DNA from: Chitinophagaceae bacterium
GTDB taxonomy: Bacteria; Bacteroidota; Bacteroidia; Chitinophagales; Chitinophagaceae
NCBI GenBank assembly: GCA_016708765.1
Contig: JADJFD010000002.1
Coordinates: 1-64,000 of the forward strand
Length of the DNA stretch: 64,000 nt
Reading direction: 5' to 3'
Shown here one piece after another: positions 44,001-52,961 of this stretch. A program made the position numbers and the translations under genes. The notes beneath the pieces are model-generated. The model was not told the DNA's origin, made no database searches, and was given only the letters and a program-made list of their open reading frames with translations. Within the stretch, counting starts at the first letter, position 1. Each line of letters starts with the position of its first letter.

Positions 44001-45282
44001 TAAGCAGTACTGTTGCACCAACAATATTTCCTTCCACAATCCTGTTACCATCGGGTACTACCTGTACAGTATAATTAGTTTGATTAAGAATTGCCTCTAA
44101 TGTTTCCGTTGTATTGTCTTTAATGGTTACGGTAATAGCACCAGTTCCACCTCCGGCATTAATTGCATCAAAAGCAGTTTTCAATGTTTGAAAATCGCCG
44201 GTTAATGCGCCCGACAAAACTACTTTTGGTGTTGGCGCTATTACTTCAAATTCCCGTATGCTTGTTATACTCCAGTCATCCAAACTACGGATAAATAAAT
44301 GATGTGTGCCTCCACCCAAACTGGCAGTATTGGCCGCAAAAGTTAAATCAACAATATTAACCGCTGGTGTTATTGCAATTGAAATACCATTTCCAAAACC
44401 GGGATCAGTATCAAAGAAATATTCGGCTCTTATAATATTACCCGGTGCTGCAGGTGCAGTAGGGTAAAATGGATCTTCATTGATAACAAAAGTTCTTGAT
44501 GAAGTAATGGCCCATTCACCTTCAGCATTTAATGTGCGTAGGTAAACCCGATGCACACCTTGCGGTAAACCTGTTATATCAATAGCACCGTTTTGATTCG
44601 GTAAATCTACACCTGGTGTTAAGGGAATATTATTTCCATTACCAAAACCCGGATCGGTATTTACAAAATATTCTGCCTGTACAATATTCTGCGGAGCAGG
44701 ATTAACAGGATATGCCGGATCAAAATCAATAACAAACGAACGAATGCTGCTGATACTCCATTCGCCTTCAACGTTCAACGTTCTTGTAAAAACCCGGTGA
44801 ACACCTAATGACAATAACCCTGTATTTACAGTTACCGGAACATTTGCGATGTCAACTCCCAGGGTAACCGGAACATCTACCCCATTTCCAAAGCCCGGAT
44901 CAGTATCTACAAACTGTTCTGCCTTAATAAGATTTCCAGGAGGAGACGTAACTTGATAGGCAGGGTCAAAATCCATGATAAAATCCCTTACCATTGTTAT
45001 GCTCCATTCGCCTTCGGCATTTAGTGTTCGCAAGTACAAGCGGTGTACGCCGGCAGATAAAGCAGCTGTTGGAATTATTGCCGGTATGCCGCTGATATCA
45101 ACACCTGCAGTAAATGAAATGGCGATACCATTACCAAAACCCGGATCTGTATCCACAAAAAACTCGCCTTGAATGATATTCAATGGTGCAGACGGTGCTG
45201 CCGGATAGGCAGGATCCTGTGCAAACAACAATTGTGTACACAGCAGCAACAGTAAAGATGATAAATATTTAATTTGTCTCAT
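41029..45282 (-). CDS. Giant T9SS-exported surface protein with beta-helix
   Basis: The product has 1417 residues with a signal peptide. Four tandem units of about 75 residues follow (EFFVDTDPGFGNG, AGVHRLYLRTLNAEGEWSI and their variants QFVDTDPGFGNGV, EYFVNTDPGFGNG, EYFFDTDPGFGNG). Then comes a long right-handed parallel beta-helix (about 350-1200) of IxxNxI turns such as NIIDSNIIRPAT and NVERNRVFGLS-type repeats. The end (LTVFPNPVKNVLTISNLKQS, DMSKYANGMYVLQYQQNG) is a T9SS type A sorting domain. It is a surface adhesin or polysaccharide-binding protein; the ligand is unknown. The next gene upstream on this strand also encodes a beta-helix. Confidence 0.85.
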   Translation of the reverse strand: MRQIKYLSSLLLLLCTQLLFAQDPAYPAAPSAPLNIIQGEFFVDTDPGFGNGIAISFTAGVDISGIPAIIPTAALSAGVHRLYLRTLNAEGEWSITMVRDFIMDFDPAYQVTSPPGNLIKAEQFVDTDPGFGNGVDVPVTLGVDIANVPVTVNTGLLSLGVHRVFTRTLNVEGEWSISSIRSFVIDFDPAYPVNPAPQNIVQAEYFVNTDPGFGNGNNIPLTPGVDLPNQNGAIDITGLPQGVHRVYLRTLNAEGEWAITSSRTFVINEDPFYPTAPAAPGNIIRAEYFFDTDPGFGNGISIAITPAVNIVDLTFAANTASLGGGTHHLFIRSLDDWSITSIREFEVIAPTPKVVLSGALTGDFQTLKTAFDAINAGGGTGAITVTIKDNTTETLEAILNQTNYTVQVVPDGNRIVEGNIVGATVLLNGADNVTIDGLSHSGPNSLTFRNTNANATANAIRINGAAQNNSVKRCIIEASCNGTFVSTGIIVIVAGDDGNSLDNIIDSNIIRPATASGANSGIAITTTNSTSLSRVNNTQITNNQIENVFINNTSSNHGIVVSLNANNTLIKGNSVYNSTAFANTFDNASYFGIRVVATTANGSGATIDSNYIGGSAPGATGNKMIISSANRHSFIAVSVNDNTVNPLVVTRNVVNNIDDDVIHTGTTSINPFVGIRVSTGNLQQYQHNRVGSEVNNSILLHFRVASTGPLYSIAHIISVPCATPIANNFIGGLSITSTSVSGSTVVPAMAFFDIRGATTITNFKNNIIGSVNPGNITVTSNTSSFSLFGVDIQSTVANPLINIDSNLVRNISIIGAGSAAGMRCASTTASTPVVTINGNSFSNLSGSGGSGIIRAIQYQPTVANINATVEVNGNSITDFSAASGAGKFVQGIRLSSPTGTHSLKGRISGNTISSFINGSVGNVNTSAIAVSSDILAGDSLVFAGNNISNLSSASDFELTDNFGNSTGILYQNINTSTGGLAVVRDNVISIITNTNTANLALRSLGISMFSNNILVERNRVFGLSNAAVSPLAKIDALYLLSRADDVNTGMIRNNMFAINTTTNAQIKVIDMHDGVVKANIYHNSVLAEGSSVTNSYTLFKSATAVADVKNNILYNAVTGAGTAYAIGLETNTTGYTGNNNYFVSPVASSLGETGGAAQTIVTWRTATSQDANTEDGISGVNTNAANLFLNKPIAELLINTVNATEPVKISNKGLALSALVPEDFLGLLRSATTPDIGAQEFVFSPALPLNLLSFTGGKLNNDAQLQWRTANEINVSRFELQRSDDGQNFATIGTVLPGNVTYSYTDVNVFSSKAVVFYRLKSIDIDEKFTYSSIIKLSKQNDLLLTVFPNPVKNVLTISNLKQSGIVRLFNAAGKLLLQQTVSAQSMTMDMSKYANGMYVLQYQQNGEIVNRKIIKQ

Positions 45283-45304
45283 CGCTTTTGTTTGAAGTGA
45301 TAAC

Positions 45305-46390
45305 TTAATTGTTGTTGCGGGTGCTGAAGGTCACATTCATAGTAGGTGAACCCAATGGTACACTGGCCGGAACAGTAAGACTATAAATAGATGGAACGCC
45401 TGGTATTCCTGAAAGCTTATACAGATCTGAGCTTCCAAATGCACCACAGTCAGGTTTAAATCCACTAATATCTACACCGCCACCAATAGCAGGTGAGCCC
45501 GCAGCCAGTTGAAATTTTCCATCAGTAGTTCCGGAATTTACTATTACAGATGCCACGGACTGACCAACCAGGTTATTACCATTAACCGACAATGGACCGG
45601 TAGTAACTCCTGTTTGGTTAAACGAAAATATATTGTTCTTGATATTACAATTCACATAAGTATGACTCCTGCCGGTAAGTACAAGATTATTCGCAACATA
45701 AGCTTCACTGAAATTGAAATCAATAAATCCGTTTAAAGTACGAAAAATGTTATTCCTGATAACAATATTAGAGCCTGTAGTTGGTGTTATTACTGTGCTG
45801 CCACTTGCTACCTCCATGATACAATTCTCCATTACAAAATCATTCAGTGAGGCTGGAGATACAGAAAATGAAGCTGTAATAAAACACTTTCTGAATGAAA
45901 TACCAGTGTAAGAATTGGCGGCTACCATCGCCAGCGGAGTTGAAGCGATAAGACATTTTTCGAATGCTATGTTTACAACACCGGAATATCCTGAGGCAAA
46001 ATCATTGCCTGCTGTAGTTTGAATTCCTAAAATCCTGGTACCGGCACTACCACTGGCAAAACGAAAGCCGCCTATCTTACTAGTTTCTGTATTCTCCTGT
46101 AAACCCGGGTTGCTGCCAGCCCCTCCCAAAAAATATCCATTGCCAATAATAACTACCTGCTTATTGATAGTTGGAAAACTGTATTGAGTTGCTGAAGGCT
46201 CCACATGTATTGTATCGCCATTAGCAGCCTCGGGATTTGAAGGCAAATTGTTTATACCATCAAATAATATAGTAAGACTGGTGGCATCTGCAGTTACACC
46301 GGCAGTATTATTCACTCGCCATATTTTGGCTTCGGCATTTATTGAAATTAATAAAGTAGTAACAAGGATTAAAAAAAGTATCTTTTTCAT
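45305..46390 (-). CDS. Secreted beta-helix protein
   Basis: The product has 361 residues with a signal peptide (MKKILFLILVTTLLISINAE). It opens KIWRVNNTAGVTADATSLTI, then repeated short-strand turns with Asn ladders (FRKCFITASFSVSP, VIRNNIFRTLNGFIDFNF), and a closing GFKPDCGAFGSSD as in parallel beta-helix proteins. There is no T9SS tail (it ends TFSTRNNN), so it may stay periplasmic or be carried by a partner. It is 22 bp upstream of the giant protein and probably in one operon with it. Confidence 0.75.
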   Translation of the reverse strand: MKKILFLILVTTLLISINAEAKIWRVNNTAGVTADATSLTILFDGINNLPSNPEAANGDTIHVEPSATQYSFPTINKQVVIIGNGYFLGGAGSNPGLQENTETSKIGGFRFASGSAGTRILGIQTTAGNDFASGYSGVVNIAFEKCLIASTPLAMVAANSYTGISFRKCFITASFSVSPASLNDFVMENCIMEVASGSTVITPTTGSNIVIRNNIFRTLNGFIDFNFSEAYVANNLVLTGRSHTYVNCNIKNNIFSFNQTGVTTGPLSVNGNNLVGQSVASVIVNSGTTDGKFQLAAGSPAIGGGVDISGFKPDCGAFGSSDLYKLSGIPGVPSIYSLTVPASVPLGSPTMNVTFSTRNNN

Positions 46391-46500
46391 GTTTTTAGTT
46401 TTTGATTATTTACAAAAATCAAAAATGGCAAATAGTAGAGCTTAAAACAATCCAAGAAATGGAGTAAAAAAGATTGAAAAAAATACCTGAATGCAGGTAG

Positions 46501-48545
46501 ATGAAACGAAAGATCTTTACTTATCTTAACACAAATTTTTTTTCCATGTTTAAACTACGAAGCCTTTCGATAATTCTGTTCTTCTGTTCCTTTTTGTTTA
46601 TAATAAAATCATACGGGCAGCAAAACATAACTGACAGTTTGAGAACGGTAATTGACAAAAAAAGCTCCGACAATATTACATTACCCTTGTATTATGATAT
46701 TGCAAAGCAATACTACCTTATAGGAAAACAAGATTCAGGCCTTATTTATTTAAAGAAGGGGTTGGCTGTAGCAGAATTAACAAAAAACAAAGAATGGTAT
46801 TGTAAAATCGGTCTACGTATAGGTCTTTTTTATGCTTTGATGTCTGATGCAGATAGTGCCAATAAATATCTGGAAGTAGCAGAACCATATAAAATGGGAA
46901 TACTCAATGATACGATTTTGGCGTACTATAATAATCACAAAGCCATAGTTGCAATTAACCAGGAAGATTATGAAGCAGGAGCAAGTTATACCATCAAAAC
47001 TTTAGAGATACTTGAAAAAATGGGAGATAAAAAAATTGCAGGTGCAATGATCCAAAATACAGTAAATCTAATAGTTTGCTTAAAAGATCAAAAACAATTT
47101 CAATTGGGAGAAAAGTACTTGAAAAAAATATTAAAGAATATTGATTATACAAAAGAGAAACCACAGCTTGATTTATTGTATTTTAATGCAGCCGCCCTTT
47201 ATCTCGAAAGCAAAGACACTCTGATGTTTAAGCAATATTTAGATTCTGCGCTATTTTACAACAAACAATTCAAAAGCTATGTACTGGAAATGAATATTAA
47301 AGCTAGCTATGCTGAATATTATTTTATCACAAAAAATTATAAAGAATCCTATAAGCATTATTTGGAAGTCTATACTTCATTCAAGCAACAAAATCAAATA
47401 AACTTCATACCTGCAGTTGCAATAGGTGTTGCTCAAGCTTTACCTTTTCTCGGAAATTGGGAAGCAGCTATTCCTTATTATCAGGAAGCAATTGAGTTGG
47501 CAAAAAAAGATAGAGCCTACCGAATTCTGACAAAAGCATATGATCACTTAAATAAGCTCTATTCAAAAAATATGCAATTTGAAAAAGCTTATGAATACGG
47601 ACAGCTCCAACTGCAGTATCAAGACAGCGTTAGTAATATTGCCAGCAAAAAAAACTTACAGCTTTTAGAAGCAAAATATCAAAATGAAAAAAAGGAAAAG
47701 GAAATTGCAACTCTTACCTTATCTAATACGCAAAAAGAACTGACTGTTCTTCGACGAAACAGGCTTTTAGCCATTGGTGGAATTGCTTCTACTGCGTTAT
47801 TAATTGTATTAGGTTTATTCAACAGGCAAAATAAACAGAAAAGAACAATTGCCGAAAAAGATAAAATATTACAACAAGAACAAATAAAGTTTTTAGAACG
47901 GCAGCAACAGGTAGTGTCGTTACAATCCATGGTAAATGGCCAGGAGACCGAACGAACCCGTATTGCCAAAGACCTTCACGATGGATTGGGCGGTTTATTC
48001 TCTACTATAAAAATGCATTTCAGTTCTTTACAACATGAAAATGAAAACTTGAAAACCAACCCTTTGTTTTCAAAAAGTTATGACATGGTGAATACAGCAT
48101 CGGAAGAAGTACGCCGGATTGCCCATAATATGATGCCGGAGGTTTTAATAAAATTAGGGCTGGTACAGGCTTCCAAAGAATTATGCAATAGCATCAGTGC
48201 AGGAAAGTTGTTACAAGCTTCTTTGCAATCATATGGCATGGAAAAAGACTGAATGCATCCACAGAGATAATGCTATTTCGTATTATACAAGAACTGCTGA
48301 ACAATATCATCAAACATGCTAATGCAACAGAAGCCATCATACAATTTAACAGAGATAGCAAACGGCTAAGTGTGACAGTAGAGGACAATGGCCGTGGGTT
48401 TAACCTGAAGGAAACAGATGCCCAAACGCATGCCGGTCTTGAATCTGTTCAAAACAGGGTTACTTATCTGAATGGCAAACTATCCATTGAATCTGAAAAG
48501 GAAATAGGCACAACAGTTATGATGGATTTTTTAATTAATGAATAG
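46501..48545 (+). pseudogene. Membrane histidine kinase (HisKA_3), frameshifted as read
   Basis: The first frame (46,501-48,252) has a signal peptide, helical TPR-like repeats (about 50-380), a membrane helix (LLAIGGIASTALLIVLGLF), a coiled coil, and RTRIAKDLHDGLGGLFSTIK with the phospho-accepting His. It stops at GMEKD. The ATPase part (LFRIIQELLNNIIKHANATE, VEDNGRGFNL, GLESVQNRVTYLNGKL) is one frame back to 48,545. One A missing from the A5 run at 48,242-48,246 gives MEKRLNASTEIMLFRI and joins them. The whole is a NarL/DesK-type two-component sensor, with its response regulator 56 bp downstream. An assembly error is likely. ATG 46,546 is an alternative start at the signal peptide. Confidence 0.8.
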
Positions 48546-48601
48546 GCTTCACCAAATTCAATTCCATTTTTGTATTTTCATAACAGGAATTAACACCCGT
48601 T

Positions 48602-49234
48602 ATGATAAAGATTCTAATAATTGATGACCATCCTTTGGTTGGTGATGGTATTACAACCATGTTGCGGGAGGAAAGCCATCTCCAAATAACCGGTATCTGT
48701 AAAAATGGTAAAGAGGCATTAGATTTTTTATCTGGCAATCAGCCTGATATTATTTTACTTGATATTAACCTGCCGGATATAGATGGACTGGAACTTTGTG
48801 CCACCATCAGGAAAACCAATAAAGTATCAAAAATCATTGGACTTACTTCAACGAATGAGGCAGGTATAATAACTCAATTGCTGGCAAAGGGAGGAAATGG
48901 ATATTTGCTGAAGAATATGGAAAGAAGTGAATTGATTTCAGCCATCAATGAAGTGTTAGAGGGTAAAATCTTTTTAAGTAAAGCTGCCAATCAGAAAATA
49001 CTAGAGCAATTTAATTCTGTTAATCATGCATTGGAAAACACACCTGTGCTAACCAGAAGGGAAAAAGAAATTTTACAATTATTACATAATGGATTAAACG
49101 GGCCACAAATTGCAGAAAAACTTTTTCTTAGTCCTTACACTATAGAAACACACAGAAAGCATTTGATGCAAAAATTCAATGTAAATACAACGCAGTTGTT
49201 ATTAAAAAATGCTGCCGAACAAAAATTAATTTAG
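48602..49234 (+). CDS. Response regulator, NarL/FixJ (LuxR HTH) family
   Basis: The product has 210 residues. The receiver domain has the acidic pocket LIIDDHPLVGDG and phospho-acceptor Asp in IILLDINLPDIDGLEL (about 51-66), and KIIGLTSTNEAG. The C-terminal HTH is LTRREKEILQLLHNGLNGPQ, IAEKLFLSPYTIETHRKHLM. It is paired with the histidine kinase just upstream; targets are unknown. Its stop overlaps the convergent rsmE stop by 4 bp. Confidence 0.9.
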   Translation: MIKILIIDDHPLVGDGITTMLREESHLQITGICKNGKEALDFLSGNQPDIILLDINLPDIDGLELCATIRKTNKVSKIIGLTSTNEAGIITQLLAKGGNGYLLKNMERSELISAINEVLEGKIFLSKAANQKILEQFNSVNHALENTPVLTRREKEILQLLHNGLNGPQIAEKLFLSPYTIETHRKHLMQKFNVNTTQLLLKNAAEQKLI

Positions 49235-49944
49235 AAACTATTTTGTAAAAGTGCAGCAGCAACTACTCCTGCTGTTTCCGTTCTCAGCCTTGTTTCTCCA
49301 AGGCTAACAGGAATAAAATCATTTTGCAGGGCTAAATCAATTTCCTGTGATGTAAAATCTCCTTCAGGACCTATAGCAATTAGTTGATTTGAAGATTGGC
49401 CAATTAGTTGATTGCTTAAAGCAAGCTTATTGTCTTCTATACAATGAGCAATAAAATTTGAACCATCTGCACATTTCCAAATTTGCACATCTTCAAATTG
49501 TTTTGGCTCATGCAACATCGGCAACCAACACTGCTGGCTTTGCAGCATAGCACTTATACAAATTCCCTGCATCCGATCATAACGAAATTTTTCTTTCTCT
49601 GTTCTTTCGCAAATTAGCGGAATGATTTCAGCAACGCCAATCTCTGTTGCTTTTTCTAAAAACCACTCAAAACGATTAGCGTTTTTGAGTAAAGAAATAG
49701 CAATTGAAACTTTGTGATCGGAATTTGGAATTTGTTCCTTGGAATTTATCTGTACTACACAATGTTTTTTATGATCATCTATTATTTCACAGGTCAACAG
49801 ATTTCCTTTCCCATCAGTAAGATTTAACTGTTCGCCATTCTTCATCCGAAGCACCTGCACTACATGCTTTGACGTTTCTTCATTCAGCTCAATGGTATTT
49901 TGTGTAGCATTATAATTATCAATATAAAAAAATGGCAATGTCAT
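49231..49944 (-). CDS. rsmE: 16S rRNA (uracil-1498-N3)-methyltransferase
   Basis: The product has 237 residues. NTIELNEETSKHVVQVLRMK opens the N-terminal PUA-like part; KNANRFEWFLEKATEIGVAE, IPLICERTEKEK and the trefoil-knot AdoMet motif IAIGPEGDFTSQEIDLALQN with SLGETRLRTETAGVVAAALL complete the SPOUT domain. It methylates N3 of U1498 in 16S rRNA. ATG 49,944 is preferred to 50,010, which lies in a repeat-like leader. SNQLIGQSSNQLIA contains a small internal duplication coded by a GGAATTTG-type repeat region. Confidence 0.92.
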   Translation of the reverse strand: MTLPFFYIDNYNATQNTIELNEETSKHVVQVLRMKNGEQLNLTDGKGNLLTCEIIDDHKKHCVVQINSKEQIPNSDHKVSIAISLLKNANRFEWFLEKATEIGVAEIIPLICERTEKEKFRYDRMQGICISAMLQSQQCWLPMLHEPKQFEDVQIWKCADGSNFIAHCIEDNKLALSNQLIGQSSNQLIAIGPEGDFTSQEIDLALQNDFIPVSLGETRLRTETAGVVAAALLQNSF

Positions 49945-50010
49945 ATTGGTAAAAATAAAAAAAGCTCCTGTACATAAGGAACTTTTTAAAAAATAGTTTT
50001 GAGTTTGCAA

Positions 50011-50037
50011 AGTCCCCTTCGGGGGATTTAGGGGGCC
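50011..50037. repeat. GC-rich hairpin between rsmE and dnaB
   Basis: TCCCC TTCG GGGGA (50,013-50,026) is a stable tetraloop hairpin, followed by TTTAGGGGGCC. It follows the dnaB stop on the minus strand. Such short CCCCTTCGGGG units are dispersed in Bacteroidota genomes. It could slow transcription, but there is no T run on either strand. Confidence 0.45.
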
Positions 50038-51612
50038 TTAAAAAGGGCTGTCATCATCATCATAGGCAGATGAGTCATTCATCTTGCTGCCAGTTTGTAA
50101 AAACACTTTGGCGCCGCCATCACCATCCATATCACTCACCGGTTTCCAATTGCCAGGTAATCCTGTTCCGCCAAATCCGCCGCCGCCATCTTCTTCTATA
50201 AATTTCTGAATATGCAATAATGCTTTCAACTTAATTGTTTCCAACGAACCATTACGATGCTTGGCTATACGAACATGGGTTTCGCCTTTATTGCTCTCTC
50301 CCATTTCATTTTGTGTGATGTCGTAATACTCCGGACGATACAGGAACATTACCATATCCGCATCTTGCTCGATAGCTCCAGATTCACGGAGATCACTTAG
50401 TTGCGGCATCTTGTTTCCATCTTTACCAGCACTTCTTGTTTCCACCGCACGGCTTAACTGCGATAGTGCAATAATCGGCACACTTAATTCTTTTGCTAAT
50501 GCTTTTAAGTTTCTGGAGATATTACTAATCTCCTGCTCACGGTTACTACTACGGTTATCACTTGTTCCACTCATCAATTGTAAATAGTCAATGATGATAA
50601 GACCAATATCATGTTTGTTTTTTAAACGACGGCACTTAGCTCTTAGTTCAAAAATGTTTAGTGCAGGAGTATCATCAATAAATAAAGGAGCTTGTGCCAA
50701 TTCCTGAATACCTCTGGCATATAATTGCTTCATTTCATGCTCTTCCAATTTACCTCTGGCAATTTTCTCCAACCAAATTTCACTTTGTGCAGAAAGGATA
50801 CGCTGTACCAATTGTCCAGCACTCATCTCCAAAGAAAATAGAGCTACACCTGTTTTCTTATTGGTACTCATTACAGCATTACGGGCAAGGTTTAGTGCAA
50901 ATGCTGTTTTACCTACAGCAGGTCTCGCTGCTAAGATGATAAGATCGGTGGGCTGCCATCCATAAGTAACTCTATCTAATGAAGGGAAGCCACTCGGCAC
51001 ACCTGTTATATCTTCATTCTTATGACGCAGGTCTTCTATACGCTGAATGGTTTTTACCAATACAGAATCGATGGTATCAAAGTTCTTCCGTAAGTGATTG
51101 TTGGTAATTTCAAACAATTTTGTTTCTGCATCATCTAACAAATCAAAAACATCTGTTGAGTCTTCGTAAGCATCACCAATTATTTCGCCGCTAATGCGTA
51201 TTAATTCTCTTTGTATAAATTTTTGTAGAATTATTCTTGAATGCGTTTCAATATTGGCAGCAGAAACAACGGCATTGGTAAGCTTGGTAACATAATAAGC
51301 ACCGCCAATCATTTCCAACTCTTCTTTAAAACGTAATTCTTCTGCCACTGTCAAAATATCTATCGGCTGGCTTTTATTCGACAGGCTCTGCATAGCACTG
51401 TAAATACGCTGATGTGCTTCTACATAAAAACATTCTGGTTTTAAGATTTCAACCACCGTATCAAATGCAGTTTTCTCTAGCATGATGGCACCTAATACTG
51501 CCTCTTCCAGTTCTTTTGCCTGTGGAGGCACTTTGCCGTACACCATAGTGCCCAGATCGAGAGTAGATTTTCTTCTTTGCTTCCTGTCTTTGTTAATGTT
51601 CGTAAATTCCAT
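50038..51612 (-). CDS. dnaB: Replicative DNA helicase
   Basis: The product has 524 residues. The N-terminal helical domain (PPQAKELEEAVLGAIMLEKT, about 31-50) is followed by a RecA-like motor: GVPSGFPSLDRVTYGWQPTD, Walker A LAARPAVGKTAFALNLA, GVALFSLEMSAGQLVQRIL, Walker B GLIIIDYLQLMSG, SRNLKALAKELSVPIIALSQ and LRESGAIEQDADMVMFLYRP. The Gly/Asp-rich tail EDGGGGFGGTGLPG to YDDDDSPF is a usual acidic end. It unwinds the fork as a hexamer. It is preceded by a 427-bp divergent intergenic region. Confidence 0.95.
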   Translation of the reverse strand: MEFTNINKDRKQRRKSTLDLGTMVYGKVPPQAKELEEAVLGAIMLEKTAFDTVVEILKPECFYVEAHQRIYSAMQSLSNKSQPIDILTVAEELRFKEELEMIGGAYYVTKLTNAVVSAANIETHSRIILQKFIQRELIRISGEIIGDAYEDSTDVFDLLDDAETKLFEITNNHLRKNFDTIDSVLVKTIQRIEDLRHKNEDITGVPSGFPSLDRVTYGWQPTDLIILAARPAVGKTAFALNLARNAVMSTNKKTGVALFSLEMSAGQLVQRILSAQSEIWLEKIARGKLEEHEMKQLYARGIQELAQAPLFIDDTPALNIFELRAKCRRLKNKHDIGLIIIDYLQLMSGTSDNRSSNREQEISNISRNLKALAKELSVPIIALSQLSRAVETRSAGKDGNKMPQLSDLRESGAIEQDADMVMFLYRPEYYDITQNEMGESNKGETHVRIAKHRNGSLETIKLKALLHIQKFIEEDGGGGFGGTGLPGNWKPVSDMDGDGGAKVFLQTGSKMNDSSAYDDDDSPF

Positions 51613-52039
51613 TGCTGTACGGCGATAAAAAGTTGACCAATGATTTTTATACCATCGACTTTGGGTTAGTCTTCCGTCTTGCTTTAAGAAATTGTTATCT
51701 CTTTGTTAGTGGAATGTATCCGTCAGTCAGTCAAGCGAAAATAATGTTCTGCATCCATTCAAAATTGTTTTCGAAAAACTTTTTCTTTTCGCACTTTTTC
51801 TGCACCTCAAAATCCGGTTATCCACATTACAAAACATGACCAAAGTCATCATCAATTTACCAAAAAACTGTGGTAAAAGCCCTGAAAGAAAACCACAATG
51901 GTGCATAAAAAAACACTGTAAAGGGCAATATTTAACAGCTATGCCACAATAACTTGGTTTTGCTAACAGTTATTAGCAATAACCACATTCTGTACCAGAA
52001 CAGCTGCACACCTATTTATTCAATTTTAAAAAAACAACT
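51613..52039. other. Divergent intergenic region dnaB / 52,040 gene
   Basis: There is no credible ORF (a short frame at 51,612-51,839 has no family features). TTGCTAACAGTTATTAGCAA (51,960-51,979) is a 7-bp-stem palindrome with a 6-base loop, and ACTGTGGTAAAAGCC and ACTGTAAAGGGC stand nearby. Both outward promoters must lie here, but no clear -33/-7 pair is certain. Confidence 0.4.
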
Positions 52040-52543
52040 ATGCAAACTACAAATCGCAGCAATCAGCCCATTTTAAGCCAAACAGAAAATAATACCACCC
52101 TCTGGATTGGACACCTGAAGCCCGACCCAAACGATCATATTGCCGGGCAAACCTTTAAATGCCCTTCTGATGGAATAGTAAATAATATACAAGTGTATTC
52201 TTCTACCGTGCAAGAACCCGGAGATGTGGCATTAACCTTACATGAGTTTGATGTTGCTAGCCAAAGTTGGGGATCAGCCATTGCAGATGCAAATATGTAC
52301 TTACAAAAAGGCGATGATGCCCGGTGGATTCGGTTTGGCCTAGCTCCGGTAGAATTAAAGAAAGATGCGACCTATGGTTTCCGTCTGCAAACTGAAAATG
52401 CCTTTATCGGTATTGGCGAAGCAGCCAGCCATGCCAAACAACCATTTACATTTGGCAACGAATGGAAAAGTGATAATGCTGGAAGCAAAGGACATTTTTA
52501 CTCCTACTTCAGCCTGGCATTTAAAGTAGAACTCTGCGCATAG
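52040..52543 (+). CDS. Hypothetical beta-sandwich-like protein
   Basis: The product has 167 residues with no signal peptide. NNTTLWIGHLKPDPNDHIAG, TFKCPSDGIVNNIQVYSS and DARWIRFGLAPVELKKDATY suggest a beta-sandwich of the kind found in carbohydrate-binding or DUF4082-like modules, but I do not recognise the family. ATYGFRLQTENAFIGIGEAA and GHFYSYFSLAFKVEL close it. It stands alone with a terminator 28 bp after its stop. Confidence 0.6.
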   Translation: MQTTNRSNQPILSQTENNTTLWIGHLKPDPNDHIAGQTFKCPSDGIVNNIQVYSSTVQEPGDVALTLHEFDVASQSWGSAIADANMYLQKGDDARWIRFGLAPVELKKDATYGFRLQTENAFIGIGEAASHAKQPFTFGNEWKSDNAGSKGHFYSYFSLAFKVELCA

Positions 52544-52570
52544 GATAAAATATTAAGGCCATGATTTGAT

Positions 52571-52599
52571 AAAGACTCTGCTTCGGCGGAGTCTTTTTT
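52571..52599 (+). terminator. Rho-independent terminator between convergent genes
   Basis: GACTCTGC, loop TTCG and GCGGAGTC followed by six T on the plus strand. The minus strand has AAAGACTC upstream, so it can serve both the 52,040 gene and, less well, the 52,602 gene. Confidence 0.85.
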
Positions 52600-52601
52600 G
52601 T

Positions 52602-52961
52602 TTAGCGCCTGATAATAAACTTAATAATTTTTTCTCTCATGTTTGTTGAAGACCAAAGTCCTAAGAGGTACACACCGTCTTCCAACTGGCTTAGATCCAT
52701 ATTTGCGATGGACGTATTTACTGTTTTCTTTATTAAGACAGCGCCTTGCTTATTAGTAATAGAAATTTTATCGAACTTTTCTACATCCAGATCAGTAAGC
52801 TGTACAGTGTTATAAACATTGCTTTTAAATACATCGAGCTGTGCATTAATAATTGAAACATCTGCAGGCAATTCTGTTTTCTCTGGTGATTTAGTTTGTG
52901 CCAATAATAAATTGCCTGTTATAAGAAACATTAAAATAAAAACTGAAGTAAGTCTTTTCAT
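52602..52961 (-). CDS. Secreted protein made of a T9SS-sorting-like domain
   Basis: The product has 119 residues with a signal peptide (MKRLTSVFILMFLITGNLLL). The mature part, VYNTVQLTDLDVEKFDKISI, ISITNKQGAVLIKKTVNTSI and LEDGVYLLGLWSSTNMREKI, has the strand order of a Por-secretion/T9SS sorting domain (I.N..G..L, GVYLL, K.I). There is no cargo domain in front. It may be a stand-alone sorting-like protein, or a remnant of a longer gene. Confidence 0.6.
   Translation of the reverse strand: MKRLTSVFILMFLITGNLLLAQTKSPEKTELPADVSIINAQLDVFKSNVYNTVQLTDLDVEKFDKISITNKQGAVLIKKTVNTSIANMDLSQLEDGVYLLGLWSSTNMREKIIKFIIRR

Noticed and set aside
41585..44074. Many plus-strand ORFs opposite the giant surface protein
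   Set aside because: They are open only because the real minus-strand gene has a biased codon use; no signal peptides or family motifs and much overlap among themselves.
51612..51839. 75-codon ORF upstream of dnaB
   Set aside because: It overlaps the dnaB start, is Phe/Cys-rich without a pattern, and lies where the promoter should be.
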